A stretch of 64,000 nt of DNA from Streptomyces profundus (GTDB lineage Bacteria > Actinomycetota > Actinomycetes > Streptomycetales > Streptomycetaceae), in NCBI RefSeq assembly GCF_020740535.1, contig NZ_CP082362.1, forward strand, positions 6,879,501 through 6,943,500. The letters run 5' to 3'. The stretch's first letter is position 1, and each line of letters starts with the position of its first letter. Below the pieces are notes generated by a model. That model saw nothing but the letters and a program-made list of their open reading frames with translations. It made no database searches and was not told the origin of the DNA. Both the position numbers and the translations under genes were made by a program. This document shows positions 1-8,703 of the stretch, one piece after another.

Positions 1-752
1 GTGAGCTGCCAGGTACCGGCCAACGGGGTGCCGTCGAACGGGATCAGGAAGTTCACCGGGACCGAGTCCGGATCGAGGTCGCGCAGCGCGAACACCACGT
101 CGACCAGATCCTCGTCCGTCTCGCCCATGCCCGCGATCAGCCCGGAGCAGGCGGAAAGGCCCGCTGACTGTGCCTCCTTGACGGTTGCCACCCGATCGCT
201 GAACTCATGGGTGGTGCAGATGTCCCCGTAGGTGGCTTCCGAGGTGTTGAGGTTGTGGTTGTAGGCATCCGCGCCCGCCTGGCGCAGCCGTTCGGCCTGC
301 CCGTCGGAGAGCAGCCCGAGGCAGGCGCAGACCTCCACCTCGGGATGCTGTTCCCTGACCGCCTCGATGGTGCGGGAGACCCGTTCCACATCCCGGTCGG
401 TCGGACCACGCCCGCTGGCCACCAGACAGACGCGCTTGGCGCCGCCCGCCACCCCGGCGCCGGCCGCCTCGGCGGCCTCGGCGGGCTTCAGCCAGGTGTA
501 CTTGAGGACATCGGCCTTCGACCCCAGGCGCTGCGAGCAGTAGAAGCAGTCCTCAGGGCAGCGGCCCGACTTGAGGTTCACCAGATAGTTGAGCTTCACT
601 CGCCGCCCGAACCAGTGGCGGCGCACCCGACCGGCCGCCGCCACCACGTCCAACAGCTCGTCGTCGGACGTCGCCAGCACGGCCAACGCCTCGTCACGGC
701 TGGGCCGCTCGCGGCGCAGCCCCTTCTCCACCAGCCCGTCCAACAGGTCCAT
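1..752 (-). CDS. bioB: biotin synthase BioB (partial, C-terminus beyond left edge)
   Basis: Radical-SAM enzyme that inserts sulfur into dethiobiotin, the last step of biotin synthesis. The visible 250 codons read in one frame from an ATG at 752. They carry the radical-SAM cysteine motif [10 protein letters not shown] (C65, C69, C72) and the BioB-typical [11 protein letters not shown] segment. This frame has no stop before the window edge, so the last ~80-100 residues (family length about 320-370) are missing. No strong Shine-Dalgarno sequence is seen before the ATG. The gene is divergent from bioF across a 165-bp spacer. In other Streptomyces, bioA and bioD usually follow bioB, so they may lie just outside on the left (inference). 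Confidence 0.93.
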   Translation of the reverse strand, partial: MDLLDGLVEKGLRRERPSRDEALAVLATSDDELLDVVAAAGRVRRHWFGRRVKLNYLVNLKSGRCPEDCFYCSQRLGSKADVLKYTWLKPAEAAEAAGAGVAGGAKRVCLVASGRGPTDRDVERVSRTIEAVREQHPEVEVCACLGLLSDGQAERLRQAGADAYNHNLNTSEATYGDICTTHEFSDRVATVKEAQSAGLSACSGLIAGMGETDEDLVDVVFALRDLDPDSVPVNFLIPFDGTPLAGTWQL

Positions 753-917
753 ACCGCCGATCCTGACGCACCCGGGGCCGGCGGGGCCACGGAGGAATCC
801 CACAAGACCGTTGACCGTCCTGTGTCCATCACCACATGTTCCCCGGCGGCGAAGGCCACTAGTTTTATTGGCAGTCGACAACAGACGACCACCAGCCAAG
901 TCGAGGGACGGCGCGCC
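753..917. promoter_or_regulatory. divergent bioB/bioF promoter region
   Basis: 165-bp spacer between the two divergent biotin genes. Its only AT-rich stretch, about 857-885, is where promoters for both directions would be expected. I could not identify a convincing BirA or BioQ operator by eye, so the mode of biotin control is open. Confidence 0.4.
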
Positions 918-2105
918 GTGTCAGGTCAGCTACCGGACCACGTCTTCGACCGGCTGGACGAGGCCGCCGCACGGCGTGCGGCGGCCGGGCTGACCCGCGC
1001 GCTGCGCCCCCGGGCGGTCGACGCAGCCGTCCTGGACCTGGCCGGCAACGACTACCTCGGCCTGGCCCGGCATCCCGAGGTGGTCGCCGGCGCCGCCCAC
1101 GCCGCCAGGCGCTGGGGCGCCGGCGCCACCGGCTCCCGGCTGGTCACCGGCTCCACCGAACTGCACGCCCGCCTTGAGGCCGAACTCGCGGCGTTCTGCG
1201 GCGCGGAGGCGGCGCTGGTGCTCGCCTCCGGCTACGCCGCCAACCTCGCCGCACTCACCGCGCTCGCGCCCCGCGAGGCGCTGATCGTCTCGGACGCCGG
1301 CAACCACGCCTCGCTGATCGACGGTTGCCGGCTCGCCCGCGCCACCACCACGGTGGTGCCGCACGCCGACCCGGCCGCCGTGGACGCCGCCCTCGCGACC
1401 CACCAGGGCCCCGCCCTGGCCGTCACCGACGCGGTGTTCTCGGTGGACGGGGACGCCGCCGACCTGCCGGCGCTGGCCCGCGTCTGCCGCGCGCACGGCG
1501 CGGCCCTGGTGGTGGACGACGCCCACGGGCTGGGCGTCGTCGGGCCCGGCGGGCGCGGCACGGTGGCCGCCGCCGGTCTCGCCGGCGCGCCCGACGTGGT
1601 GGTCACGCTCACGCTGTCCAAGGCCCTGGGCAGCCAGGGCGGCGCGGTGCTCGGTCCGGCCCGGGTGATCCGTCATCTGGTCAACAACGCGCGGACGTTG
1701 ATCTTCGACACCGGCCTGGCGCCCCCGGCCGCCGGCGCGGCGCTCGCCGCCCTGCGGCTGTTGCGCCGGGAGCCCGAGTCGGCCGCGCGTGCCCGCGAGA
1801 TCGCGGGGGCCCTGCACGACGGACTCGCCGCCGGCGGCCTGCCGGTGGCCCGCCCCGCGGCGGCCGTGCTCGCGGTGCGCGCCCCCGCCCCGGAGGCGGC
1901 GGTGCGGTGGGCCCAGGACTGCCGGGACGCCGGCGTGGCCGTCGGCTGCTTCCGGCCCCCCTCGGTGCCCGACGGCATCTCCCGGCTGCGGCTCACCGCC
2001 CGCGCCGACCTCTCGTCCGCCGAGGTCGAACGGGCCGTGGACACCGTGCTCGCCCATGCCCCGAGGGGCTGGCCGGCGGGGTGGGACGGGCCCGCGCCGA
2101 GCTGA
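918..2105 (+). CDS. bioF: 8-amino-7-oxononanoate synthase BioF
   Basis: PLP-dependent alpha-oxoamine synthase joining pimeloyl thioester and alanine at the start of biotin ring assembly. The reading frame is open far upstream, but similarity begins at the GTG at 918, preceded by a GAGGGACGG ribosome site. That gives 395 residues, the usual family size. Visible family marks are GNDYLGL near residue 43, GSRLVTG, the PLP-stacking GYAANLAAL region, [11 protein letters not shown], and the Schiff-base lysine K235 in [12 protein letters not shown]. It is divergent from bioB, so the biotin genes are in at least two transcription units here. Confidence 0.93.
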   Translation: MSGQLPDHVFDRLDEAAARRAAAGLTRALRPRAVDAAVLDLAGNDYLGLARHPEVVAGAAHAARRWGAGATGSRLVTGSTELHARLEAELAAFCGAEAALVLASGYAANLAALTALAPREALIVSDAGNHASLIDGCRLARATTTVVPHADPAAVDAALATHQGPALAVTDAVFSVDGDAADLPALARVCRAHGAALVVDDAHGLGVVGPGGRGTVAAAGLAGAPDVVVTLTLSKALGSQGGAVLGPARVIRHLVNNARTLIFDTGLAPPAAGAALAALRLLRREPESAARAREIAGALHDGLAAGGLPVARPAAAVLAVRAPAPEAAVRWAQDCRDAGVAVGCFRPPSVPDGISRLRLTARADLSSAEVERAVDTVLAHAPRGWPAGWDGPAPS

Positions 2106-2193
2106 CCTGCGGCCACGTCGCATACCATGCACGGGTTTGGAGCAACCGCTTACCGCCGCCCCACCCCGACCCGTCCCACCTCCGGAGGAGTCT

Positions 2194-3207
2194 GTGCAGC
2201 GCCCACGCCCCAAGGCCGCTCTCGCCATGATCGCCGACCTGCCGGACCGGCTTTTCTCCCCGCCCCAGTGGTCCCGCCTGCGGGAGCTGGCCGACCTGGG
2301 CGACGAGCGGGTGCTCACCGACTTCACCTCGCCGGCCTCGCTCGACCGGCTCGCCGAGGTCGAGGTGCTGATCACCGGCTGGGGATCGCCAGCCGTCGAC
2401 GAGGCGGCGCTCGCCGCCGCCCCCCGGCTGCGCGCCGTCCTGCACGCCGCCGGCTCCGTCAAGGGGCATCTGTCGCCGGCCTGTTGGGAACGCGGCGTCC
2501 AGATCTCCACGGCGGCCCAGGCCAACGCCCAGCCGGTCGCCGAGTACACGCTGGCCATGATCCTGCTCACCCTCAAGGGCGTGCCGGCCAGCACGGCCCA
2601 CCTGCGGGAGCGGCGCGACCGCGTCGACGTGCTGCGCACCTTCCCGCGCATCGGCAACCATCAGCGGCGCGTCGGGCTGGTCGGCGCCTCCCGGATCGGC
2701 CGCCTGGTCGCCGAGGCGCTGCGGCCGTTCTCCCTCGACGTGGCCATCGCCGACCCCTACCTCGGCGAGGCGGAGGCAGCCGAGCTGGGCGCCACCCTGC
2801 TGCCCCTGGAGGAGCTGCTGCGGGAGAGCGACCTGGTGAGCCTGCACGCGCCCGCCATCGCCGAGACCCGCCACATGCTCGACGCCGACCGGCTCGCCCT
2901 GCTGCGGGACGGCGCGATCCTGATCAACACCGCGCGCGGCGCGCTGGTCGACCACGAGGCGCTGACGCCCGAGCTGGTCAGCGGCCGGATCGACGCCATC
3001 CTCGATGTGACCGAGCCCGAGCCGCTGCCCGCCGACTCGCCGCTCTGGGATCTCGACAACGTCTGGCTCACCCCCCATATCGCCGGCGCCCAGGGCACCG
3101 AGCTGCACCGGCTCGCCGATGTGGTCCTCGACGAGCTGGCCCGCTTCGACGCCGGCGAGCCACTGGGCCATCCGGTGCACGCCGGTGAGCTCGGCCGGAT
3201 CGCCTGA
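2194..3207 (+). CDS. D-isomer-specific 2-hydroxyacid dehydrogenase family protein
   Basis: NAD(P)-dependent oxidoreductase of the D-2-hydroxyacid dehydrogenase/phosphoglycerate dehydrogenase superfamily, 337 residues. Start is the GTG at 2194 with a strong GGAGGAG site 4-5 bases upstream. A longer frame to 1789 is only overlap with bioF. The Rossmann segment is VGLVGASRIGRLVAEAL, where the usual GxGxxG is GASRIG. Catalytic landmarks are Arg in NTARGALVDHEAL, Glu in DVTEPEPLP and His in LTPHIAGAQGTE. The conserved order Arg-Glu-His argues for an active enzyme. The substrate cannot be told, and neighbours (bioF, a methyltransferase) do not form an obvious pathway with it. Confidence 0.85.
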   Translation: MQRPRPKAALAMIADLPDRLFSPPQWSRLRELADLGDERVLTDFTSPASLDRLAEVEVLITGWGSPAVDEAALAAAPRLRAVLHAAGSVKGHLSPACWERGVQISTAAQANAQPVAEYTLAMILLTLKGVPASTAHLRERRDRVDVLRTFPRIGNHQRRVGLVGASRIGRLVAEALRPFSLDVAIADPYLGEAEAAELGATLLPLEELLRESDLVSLHAPAIAETRHMLDADRLALLRDGAILINTARGALVDHEALTPELVSGRIDAILDVTEPEPLPADSPLWDLDNVWLTPHIAGAQGTELHRLADVVLDELARFDAGEPLGHPVHAGELGRIA

Positions 3208-3348
3208 CCCGCCGGGGCGACGGACTCCGCCGGCCCGGCTCGCCGACCCGCGCGCCCGAAACGGGACATGGCGTGGTGAGCCCGGCTGGCCCGCCGCTGT
3301 GGTTACGTTGGCCCCTGGCAGGCCCGACGCACCGCAGGAGAAACGCCC

Positions 3349-4167
3349 GTGACAGACGACGCGTCAACCCCCCGGCCCGTGCCGGTGTCCAAGATCGACA
3401 CCTCCGTGCCGCACTCGGCCCGGATCTGGAACTACTGGCTCGGTGGCAGCGACAACTACGAGGTGGACCGGATCGCGGGGGACCAGTACCGGGAGGCGTT
3501 CCCCGGCATCGTGGACGTCGCTCGCGCCTCCCGGCAGTTCCTGGTCCGCTCCATCCGCTACATGGCCCGCGACGTGGGCGTCTGGCAGTTCCTCGACGTG
3601 GGCACCGGACTGCCCACCGTGGACAACACCCACCAGGTCGCCCAACGCGTCAACCCCGAGGCCCGGATCGTCTACGTCGACAACGACCCCCTGGTGCTGA
3701 TGCACGCCAACGCGCTGCTCACCTCGTCGGCCGAGGGGCACACCGAGTACGTCGAGGCCGATCTGCGCGATCCCGAGCGGATCATCGCCGCCGCCGGCCA
3801 GGACCTCGACCTCGACCAGCCCGTCGGCCTGATCCTCAGCGGCATCCTCGGCCATGTCGAGACCCATGAGGAGGCCAGGTCGCTGGTGCGCCGGCTGATG
3901 GACGGGCTCGCCCCCGGCAGCCACGCCTCGATCAACGAGGGCACCGACATCGACCCCACCTACTGCGAGGCCCAGGCCGCCTACAACGCCTCGGGCGCCG
4001 TCCCCTACCGGTTGCGCACCATGGACGAGATCACCGGCTACTTCGACGGCCTCGAACTCGTCGACCCGGGGGTGGTGTCGGTGCCGCGCTGGCGCCCCGA
4101 CTTCGCCTCGGCGGGACAGGGGCTGAGCGAGGTCGGCCAGGCCGGCGGGGTGGCCCGCAAACCGTGA
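3349..4167 (+). CDS. S-adenosyl methyltransferase, DUF574/Methyltransf_19 family (copy 1)
   Basis: 272-residue member of the actinobacteria-specific SAM-dependent methyltransferase family formerly called DUF574. The diagnostic N-terminal segment VPHSARIWNYWLGG is at about residues 17-30. The SAM-binding core FLDVGTGLPTVDNTH follows, and then VYVDNDPLVL. GTG start at 3349 with GCAGGAG ten bases upstream. The C-terminus GGVARKP resembles the GGVGRKP end of the paralogue at 7853, so both ends are conserved between the copies. The methylated substrate of this family is unknown to me. Streptomyces genomes often carry many copies; here two lie 3.7 kb apart on either side of DNA-repair genes. Confidence 0.88.
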   Translation: MTDDASTPRPVPVSKIDTSVPHSARIWNYWLGGSDNYEVDRIAGDQYREAFPGIVDVARASRQFLVRSIRYMARDVGVWQFLDVGTGLPTVDNTHQVAQRVNPEARIVYVDNDPLVLMHANALLTSSAEGHTEYVEADLRDPERIIAAAGQDLDLDQPVGLILSGILGHVETHEEARSLVRRLMDGLAPGSHASINEGTDIDPTYCEAQAAYNASGAVPYRLRTMDEITGYFDGLELVDPGVVSVPRWRPDFASAGQGLSEVGQAGGVARKP

Positions 4168-4179
4168 GGCCCTGGCGGT

Positions 4180-5190
4180 TCAGCCGTCCCGGCGCGCCCG
4201 GCTCGGCTGCACCCGCTTCGGCTCGCCGGCCGCCTTGGGATGGTCGGGCGGATAGGGCAGATCGCCCAGGCCGTGCTCCCGTTCGTCCCGCTCGGCCAAC
4301 TCCAGCACCGCCTCCAGCCGGCACGGGTGTTCGGCCATCTCCGCGTGTGGGTCGCCCACCTCGGCGTAGCGGGCGGGCATCGTCACCAGGTCGAAGTCCT
4401 CGGGCCTGGCGTCGGGCACCTCGTCCCAGGTGAGCGGCGCTGAGACGGGGGCGTTCTCCCGCGCGCGCACCGAGTAGGCGCTGGCGATGGTGCGGTCCCT
4501 GGCCATCTGGTTGTAGTCGACGAAGATCCGCTCGCCGCGCTCCTCCTTCCACCACGCGGTGGTGACCCGCTCGGGGGCCCGCCGCTCCAGCTCCCGGCCC
4601 ACCGCGATCGCCGCCCGCCGCACCTGGGGGAACGTCCACTCGGGCACGATCGGGACAAAGACGTGGATGCCCCGGCCGCCCGACGTCTTCGGCCAGCCGC
4701 GCAGCCCCAACTCGTCCAGCAGCTCGCGCAGTTCCAGCGCCGCCCGGACGGCGTCCGCGTAGTCGGTGCCGGGCTGCGGGTCCAGGTCGATCCGCAGCTC
4801 GTCCGGACGCTCGGTGTCGGCCCGCCGCACCGGCCAGGGGTGGAACGTCAGACAGCCGAGGTTCACCGCCCACAGCACCGCCGCCGGCTCCGTCGGGCAG
4901 AACTCGTCCGCGTGCCGGCCGCTGGGGAACGAGATCCGCCCGGTCGGAATCCAGTCCGGACGGTTCTTCGGCGCCCGCTTCTGGAAGAACGACTCGCCGC
5001 CCACCCCGTCGGGGAAGCGCTGTAGGGTGGTGGGCCGCTCCCGCATGGCCCGCAGCGCGCCGTCGGCCACCGACTGGAAGTAGCGCGCCACATCCAGCTT
5101 GGTGTAGCCGCGCTCGGGGAAGTACACCTTGTCCGGATTCGACAGGCGCACCGTGCGTTCGCCGATCGTCAGTTCCAGCGCCTCGCCCAT
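4180..5190 (-). CDS. ligD: LigD-type DNA polymerase/primase (stand-alone NHEJ polymerase)
   Basis: Archaeo-eukaryotic primase-fold polymerase corresponding to the polymerase domain of LigD in bacterial non-homologous end joining, 336 residues, with no ligase or phosphoesterase domain attached. Start is the ATG at 5190 (MGEALELTIGERTVRLSNPDKVYFPE); the upstream extension is not conserved in character. Motifs: the 5'-phosphate-binding N-terminus NPDKVYFPERGYTK, the metal-binding pair in RIDLDPQPG near residue 130, and WPKTSGGRGIHVFVP. A LigC-type ligase lies at 6500, so polymerase and ligase are encoded separately. No Ku gene is in the window. It is the last of three minus-strand genes starting at 5870, with 53 bases before it. 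Confidence 0.9.
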   Translation of the reverse strand: MGEALELTIGERTVRLSNPDKVYFPERGYTKLDVARYFQSVADGALRAMRERPTTLQRFPDGVGGESFFQKRAPKNRPDWIPTGRISFPSGRHADEFCPTEPAAVLWAVNLGCLTFHPWPVRRADTERPDELRIDLDPQPGTDYADAVRAALELRELLDELGLRGWPKTSGGRGIHVFVPIVPEWTFPQVRRAAIAVGRELERRAPERVTTAWWKEERGERIFVDYNQMARDRTIASAYSVRARENAPVSAPLTWDEVPDARPEDFDLVTMPARYAEVGDPHAEMAEHPCRLEAVLELAERDEREHGLGDLPYPPDHPKAAGEPKRVQPSRARRDG

Positions 5191-5243
5191 GGGACCACGG
5201 TAGGGCCGTGCCGGCGGGGCCGCAGTCCGGGCGGGCAGCACCG

Positions 5244-5621
5244 TCAGCGGTCCCGGTCACGCTGCGCGGCGGGTTCGCGGCGGGCGTGGCGCCGATGCCG
5301 CCGCTCGACGAGCCAGGACGCCAGGGCGAACAGCGGCAGCACGACGGCCAGCAGGGCGGCGGCGCCGGTGAGCCCGTCCAGCAGGAAGGGGCCGCCGAGG
5401 CGGGCGAGCCCCACGTAGTAGCCGGCCAGCACCACCACCAGCAGCGCCCAGCCGCCGAGCACCGTGCCGGCGACCCGCCGCAGCAGCGCCGGCCACCCCC
5501 GCCGCCCCGCCTCCGGGCGCGCCCCGGCGCGGCGCAGCCGCAGGCCGACGGCCAGCGCCGCCATCAGCAGCAGATAGCCGACCGTGGTCATGCTGAGGAC
5601 CAGCGCCGTCGGGGGCCGCAC
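5244..5621 (-). CDS. small membrane protein (DUF6256-like)
   Basis: 125-residue protein with three hydrophobic segments: about residues 11-26 (TTVGYLLLMAALAVGL), 51-70 (VAGTVLGGWALLVVVLAGYY) and 80-102. The tail is Arg/His-rich (ERRHRRHARREPAAQRDRDR) and presumably cytoplasmic. The GTG at 5621 lies 9 bases after the stop of the upstream membrane gene, in GGGGGCGGG; an internal ATG at 5591 would remove little. It looks translationally coupled to 5631-5870 and precedes the LigD-type polymerase gene. I think of the Streptomyces DUF6256 family, but this is recall without a search. Function unknown. Confidence 0.6.
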   Translation of the reverse strand: MRPPTALVLSMTTVGYLLLMAALAVGLRLRRAGARPEAGRRGWPALLRRVAGTVLGGWALLVVVLAGYYVGLARLGGPFLLDGLTGAAALLAVVLPLFALASWLVERRHRRHARREPAAQRDRDR

Positions 5622-5630
5622 CCCGCCCCC

Positions 5631-5870
5631 TCACTCCACCGGGCCGCGCAGCAGGAAGTGCCAGCCGCGCACAAAGGTGTGCCACCCGAACCACAGCCAC
5701 ACGGCGAACAGCACCCAGCGGCCCACCTGATAGCGCATCACGGCGCCCATGGCGTCGCTCAGCGTGGGCAACCCCGCCTCGGGCCGGGCCAGGGTCAGGG
5801 CCTCGTAGCCGAAGAGCGCCCCGAAGAGGACCGCCCAGACGAGATAGCCGAGCACCGGATGATCTGCCAC
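5631..5870 (-). CDS. small membrane protein (DUF6186-like)
   Basis: 79-residue protein from a GTG at 5870 that has a perfect GGAGG five bases upstream. Two hydrophobic helices are seen, LGYLVWAVLFGALFGYEAL (about 7-25) and GRWVLFAVWLWFGWHTFV (about 50-68), with many aromatic residues. The longer open frame to 6491 runs antisense through the PH-domain gene and is not credible. It is the first gene of a probable three-gene minus-strand operon with 5244-5621 and the polymerase gene. The family name DUF6186 is only my recollection; no function is known. Confidence 0.6.
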   Translation of the reverse strand: MADHPVLGYLVWAVLFGALFGYEALTLARPEAGLPTLSDAMGAVMRYQVGRWVLFAVWLWFGWHTFVRGWHFLLRGPVE

Positions 5871-6053
5871 CACAACCTCCCACCCGCACCCTCGCACCCT
5901 TCCGCCGCCGGCGACGCGCCCGCCACGGACGAGGCCGCGACGGATGACCGGTGTGGGCCCATGCCCGACGGCGCTGTCGGTGGGGCGGGGTACAGTGCGA
6001 AACGTGGCCAGTCGTCGTGCCACATCACGCCACGTCACCCAGGGGGGCCGTCC

Positions 6054-6419
6054 ATGGCGCTGTTCGGCAACGCGCACAGCATCGACCCGGCGAAGGCTCA
6101 ACAGGAGTACGCCCGGCTGTTCGGCAGAGGCGAACAGCTGCGCGCGGCCTTCCTGTTGATCCGCGACACGCTGCTGTTCACGGACCGCCGGCTGATCCTG
6201 GTGGACAAGCAGGGCATCACGGGCAAGAAGGTCGAGTACCACTCCATCCCGTACAAGAGCATCTCGCACTTCTCGGTGGAGACGGCCGGCCACTTCGATC
6301 TGGACGCCGAGCTGAAGATCTACATCTCCAGCAGCTCCACCCCGATGAAGACCACCTTCACCAAGGGCGTCGACATCTACGAGGTGCAGGCCATACTCAC
6401 CGAGTTCGTCACCGGCTAG
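6054..6419 (+). CDS. bacterial PH-domain protein (bPH_1 type)
   Basis: 121-residue protein that is almost entirely one bacterial pleckstrin-homology-like domain. Recognisable are IRDTLLFTDRRLILVDKQGITGKKVEYHSIPYKSISHFSVETAG and the closing helix GVDIYEVQAILTEFV. Start is the ATG at 6054 after an AGGGGGG site. The family is cytoplasmic and of unsettled function; Bacillus and actinobacterial members are often single-domain, as here. It is divergent from the membrane-protein/LigD-Pol operon and lies 80 bases upstream of the LigC-type ligase on the same strand, so co-transcription with the ligase is possible. Confidence 0.85.
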   Translation: MALFGNAHSIDPAKAQQEYARLFGRGEQLRAAFLLIRDTLLFTDRRLILVDKQGITGKKVEYHSIPYKSISHFSVETAGHFDLDAELKIYISSSSTPMKTTFTKGVDIYEVQAILTEFVTG

Positions 6420-6499
6420 GTCTCCCCGCACGGGGCGCGGTTCCCGGATGGCCGTACAGCACCGGCCGTCCGGCGCCGGGCAGGGGGACAATCCGCAGC

Positions 6500-7570
6500 A
6501 TGGAGCTGCCCGTGATGCCCCCCGTCAAGCCCATGCTCGCCAAGCCCGCCGCCAAGATCCCGCCCGGGCTGCACTACGAGGCCAAATGGGACGGCTTCCG
6601 CGCCGTCGTCTTCCGCGACGGCGACGAGATCGAGCTGTACAGCCGCTCCACCAAGCCCCTCACCCGCTACTTCCCCGAGCTGGCCGAGGGCCTGCGGGCC
6701 CGGCTCCCCGAGCGCTGTGTCCTGGACGGCGAGATCGTCATCGCCCGGGACGGCCGGCTGGACTTCGACGCGCTGCTGGAGCGGATCCACCCCGCCGACT
6801 CCCGGGTGCGGATGCTCGCCGAGCGCCACCCGGCCGGCTTTGTCGCCTTCGACCTGTTGGCCCTGGGCGAGCGGTCCCTGCTGGCCGAACCGCTCTCGGA
6901 GCGCAGGGAGGCGCTGCGCGCCGCGCTGGCCGACGCGGGATCGCCGCTCTTCCTCGCCCCCGCCACCACCGAGCTGGCCGTCGCCCAGGACTGGTACCAG
7001 CGGTACGAGGGCGCCGGGCTCGACGGGGTGGTGGCCAAACACCTCGACCAGCCCTACCGGCCGGGCGAGCGCACCATGGTCAAGGTCAAACACGAGCGCA
7101 CCGCCGACTGCGTGGTGGCCGGGCTGCGGCACCACAAGAGCGGGCCCGTCGTCGGCTCCCTGCTGTTGGGCCTCTACGACGCGCATGGCGTGCTCCAACA
7201 CGTGGGCGTGAGCGCCTCGTTCACCGCCAGCCGGCGGGCCGAGCTGATGGCCGAGCTGGAGCCGCTGCTGATGGACTCGGTGGCCGGCCACCCCTGGGAG
7301 CGATGGGCCCGCGACGAGGCGCACGCGACGGACCGGCTGCCGGGCGGGCCCAGCCGCTGGAACGCGGGCAAGGACCTCTCCTGGCTGCCGCTGCGCCCCG
7401 AGCGCGTCCTTGAGGTGGCCTACGACCACATGCAGGGCGACCGCTTCCGGCACACCACCCGCTTCCGCCGCTGGCGCCCGGACCGCGAACCCCGCGAGTG
7501 CACCTACGCCCAGCTGGAGGAACCGGTGAACTACGACCTGGCCGAGGTGCTCACCACCCCGCGCGGCTGA
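6500..7570 (+). CDS. ligC: ATP-dependent DNA ligase, LigC type
   Basis: 356-residue ATP-dependent ligase with adenylation and OB-fold domains only. The nucleotidyl-transfer motif I is EAKWDGFRAV with the adenylated lysine K29. Later motifs are SRS, DGEIVI, VAFDLLAL, DGVVAKHL and MVKVKHERTADCVV. The C-terminal part reads as the OB fold (VVGSLLLGLYDAHGVLQHVG onward). The ATG at 6500 gives the family-typical start MELPVMPPVKPMLAK. Ligases of this class serve DNA end joining or back-up base-excision repair in actinobacteria. The neighbouring LigD-type polymerase supports a repair role, although no Ku is present here. Confidence 0.9.
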   Translation: MELPVMPPVKPMLAKPAAKIPPGLHYEAKWDGFRAVVFRDGDEIELYSRSTKPLTRYFPELAEGLRARLPERCVLDGEIVIARDGRLDFDALLERIHPADSRVRMLAERHPAGFVAFDLLALGERSLLAEPLSERREALRAALADAGSPLFLAPATTELAVAQDWYQRYEGAGLDGVVAKHLDQPYRPGERTMVKVKHERTADCVVAGLRHHKSGPVVGSLLLGLYDAHGVLQHVGVSASFTASRRAELMAELEPLLMDSVAGHPWERWARDEAHATDRLPGGPSRWNAGKDLSWLPLRPERVLEVAYDHMQGDRFRHTTRFRRWRPDREPRECTYAQLEEPVNYDLAEVLTTPRG

Positions 7571-7650
7571 CCCTGCGTCAGTTGCCGCCCGCACCCTGTG
7601 ACATGGGTGGCTCCTGTGCACAGTGTGACGGGAGACCAGTCCTGAGCACT

Positions 7651-7686
7651 TTGTCGACGCATCGATAGAGCACCTCTATGATGCGT
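7651..7686 (+). promoter_or_regulatory. promoter overlapped by a 13-bp inverted repeat
   Basis: The arms ACGCATCGATAGAG (7657-7670) and CTCTATGATGCGT (7674-7686) pair over 13 bp with a single bulged G and a 3-base gap. A good -10 hexamer TATGAT (7677-7682) lies inside the right arm, and a TTGTCG at 7651-7656 could be a -35 although the 20-base spacer is long. No U-run follows, so a repressor operator is more likely than a terminator. It lies about 170 bp before the second DUF574 methyltransferase. Confidence 0.5.
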
Positions 7687-7852
7687 TCCTGTTATGTGTC
7701 TCCGCTTCCCGCAGCCCACACCACCCGTCACACCGTTCTTCGTCGCGCACTCCTGGCTCGGACAGGCCCGCTGAACGACCCGGAGAACACCGTTTCCCCG
7801 CTCTGCCCTCCCCTCGCACCGCAGCCCATGGCACCACCAGGAGAACCGCGCC

Positions 7853-8647
7853 GTGACCGAAGACGCACCCATGATCGACACGACGGTGCCGCACTCGGCT
7901 CGCATCTGGAACTACTGGCTCGGCGGACGCGACAACTACCAGGTGGACCGCACGGCGGGGGAGCACTACCGGGAGATCTTCCCCGACGTCGTCCATGTGG
8001 CCCGCGCCTCCAGGGAGTTCCTCGGGCGCAGCATCCGCTGTCTGGTCGGCGACGCGGGCATCACCCAGTTCGTCGACATCGGCACCGGGCTGCCCACCGA
8101 GGAGAACACGCACCAGATCGCCCAGCGGATCGCGCCCCGGGCCCGGATCGTCTATGTGGACAACGATCCGCTGGTCATCGCCCATGCCCGGGCGCTGCTG
8201 ACCAGCGGCCCCCAGGGGGCGACCCACTATCTGCACGCCGATCTGCGCGAGCCCGACCGGGTGTTGGCCGCGGTGGCCGGCTGCCTCGACCTCAGCCGCC
8301 CGGTCGGCCTGATCCTCTGCGGAGTGCTGGGCCATGTCGACGACTACCGCGAGGCGCGCGCCATCGTGCGCACGCTGATGGACGGCCTTCCGCCCGGCAG
8401 CCACCTCTCGGCCAACGACGGCGCGCACGGCAGCTCCCCCGCCTTCGCCGAGGCTCAGGACCACTACAACCGCAGCGGCGCCGTTCCCTACCACCTCCGC
8501 AGCCGCGAGGAGGTCGCCGGCTTCTTCGACGGCCTGGACATCGTCGCGCCCGGCATCGTGTCCTGCCCCCGCTGGCGCCCCGAGCCGTTCGACGAGGAGC
8601 CAGCGGACGGCCTCGACCTGGTCGGCGGCGTGGGCCGTAAACCCTGA
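7853..8647 (+). CDS. S-adenosyl methyltransferase, DUF574/Methyltransf_19 family (copy 2)
   Basis: 264-residue paralogue of the methyltransferase at 3349. It shares VPHSARIWNYWLGG near the N-terminus, FVDIGTGLPTEENTHQIAQR as SAM-binding core, IVYVDNDPLV, the GLILCGVLGHV segment and the C-terminal GGVGRKP. GTG start at 7853 with CCAGGAGAA upstream. A 282-bp leader with a palindromic promoter precedes it, so unlike copy 1 it appears individually controlled. The substrate is unknown. The closeness of the two copies suggests duplication followed by, or preceding, insertion of the repair genes between them (inference). Confidence 0.88.
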   Translation: MTEDAPMIDTTVPHSARIWNYWLGGRDNYQVDRTAGEHYREIFPDVVHVARASREFLGRSIRCLVGDAGITQFVDIGTGLPTEENTHQIAQRIAPRARIVYVDNDPLVIAHARALLTSGPQGATHYLHADLREPDRVLAAVAGCLDLSRPVGLILCGVLGHVDDYREARAIVRTLMDGLPPGSHLSANDGAHGSSPAFAEAQDHYNRSGAVPYHLRSREEVAGFFDGLDIVAPGIVSCPRWRPEPFDEEPADGLDLVGGVGRKP

Positions 8648-8667
8648 GGTGGAAGGGGAGGCGTAGC

Positions 8668-8681
8668 CTCTCCCGGGAGAG
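8668..8681. repeat. 14-bp perfect palindrome before NUDIX gene
   Basis: CTCTCCCGGGAGAG reads the same on both strands and ends 22 bases before the NUDIX start codon. It could be an operator or a weak stem after the methyltransferase stop; nothing more can be said. Confidence 0.4.
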
Positions 8682-8703
8682 CGGAAGGCGGAGAAACTCC
8701 CTC

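Noticed and set aside
207..917. N-terminal extension of bioF by 237 codons
   Set aside because: It is antisense to bioB, lacks BioF similarity, and the GTG at 918 has a ribosome site and gives normal length.
753..917. BirA or BioQ operator between bioB and bioF
   Set aside because: The GTCGAC-containing AT-rich stretch is suggestive, but it does not match the operator forms I know well enough to claim it.
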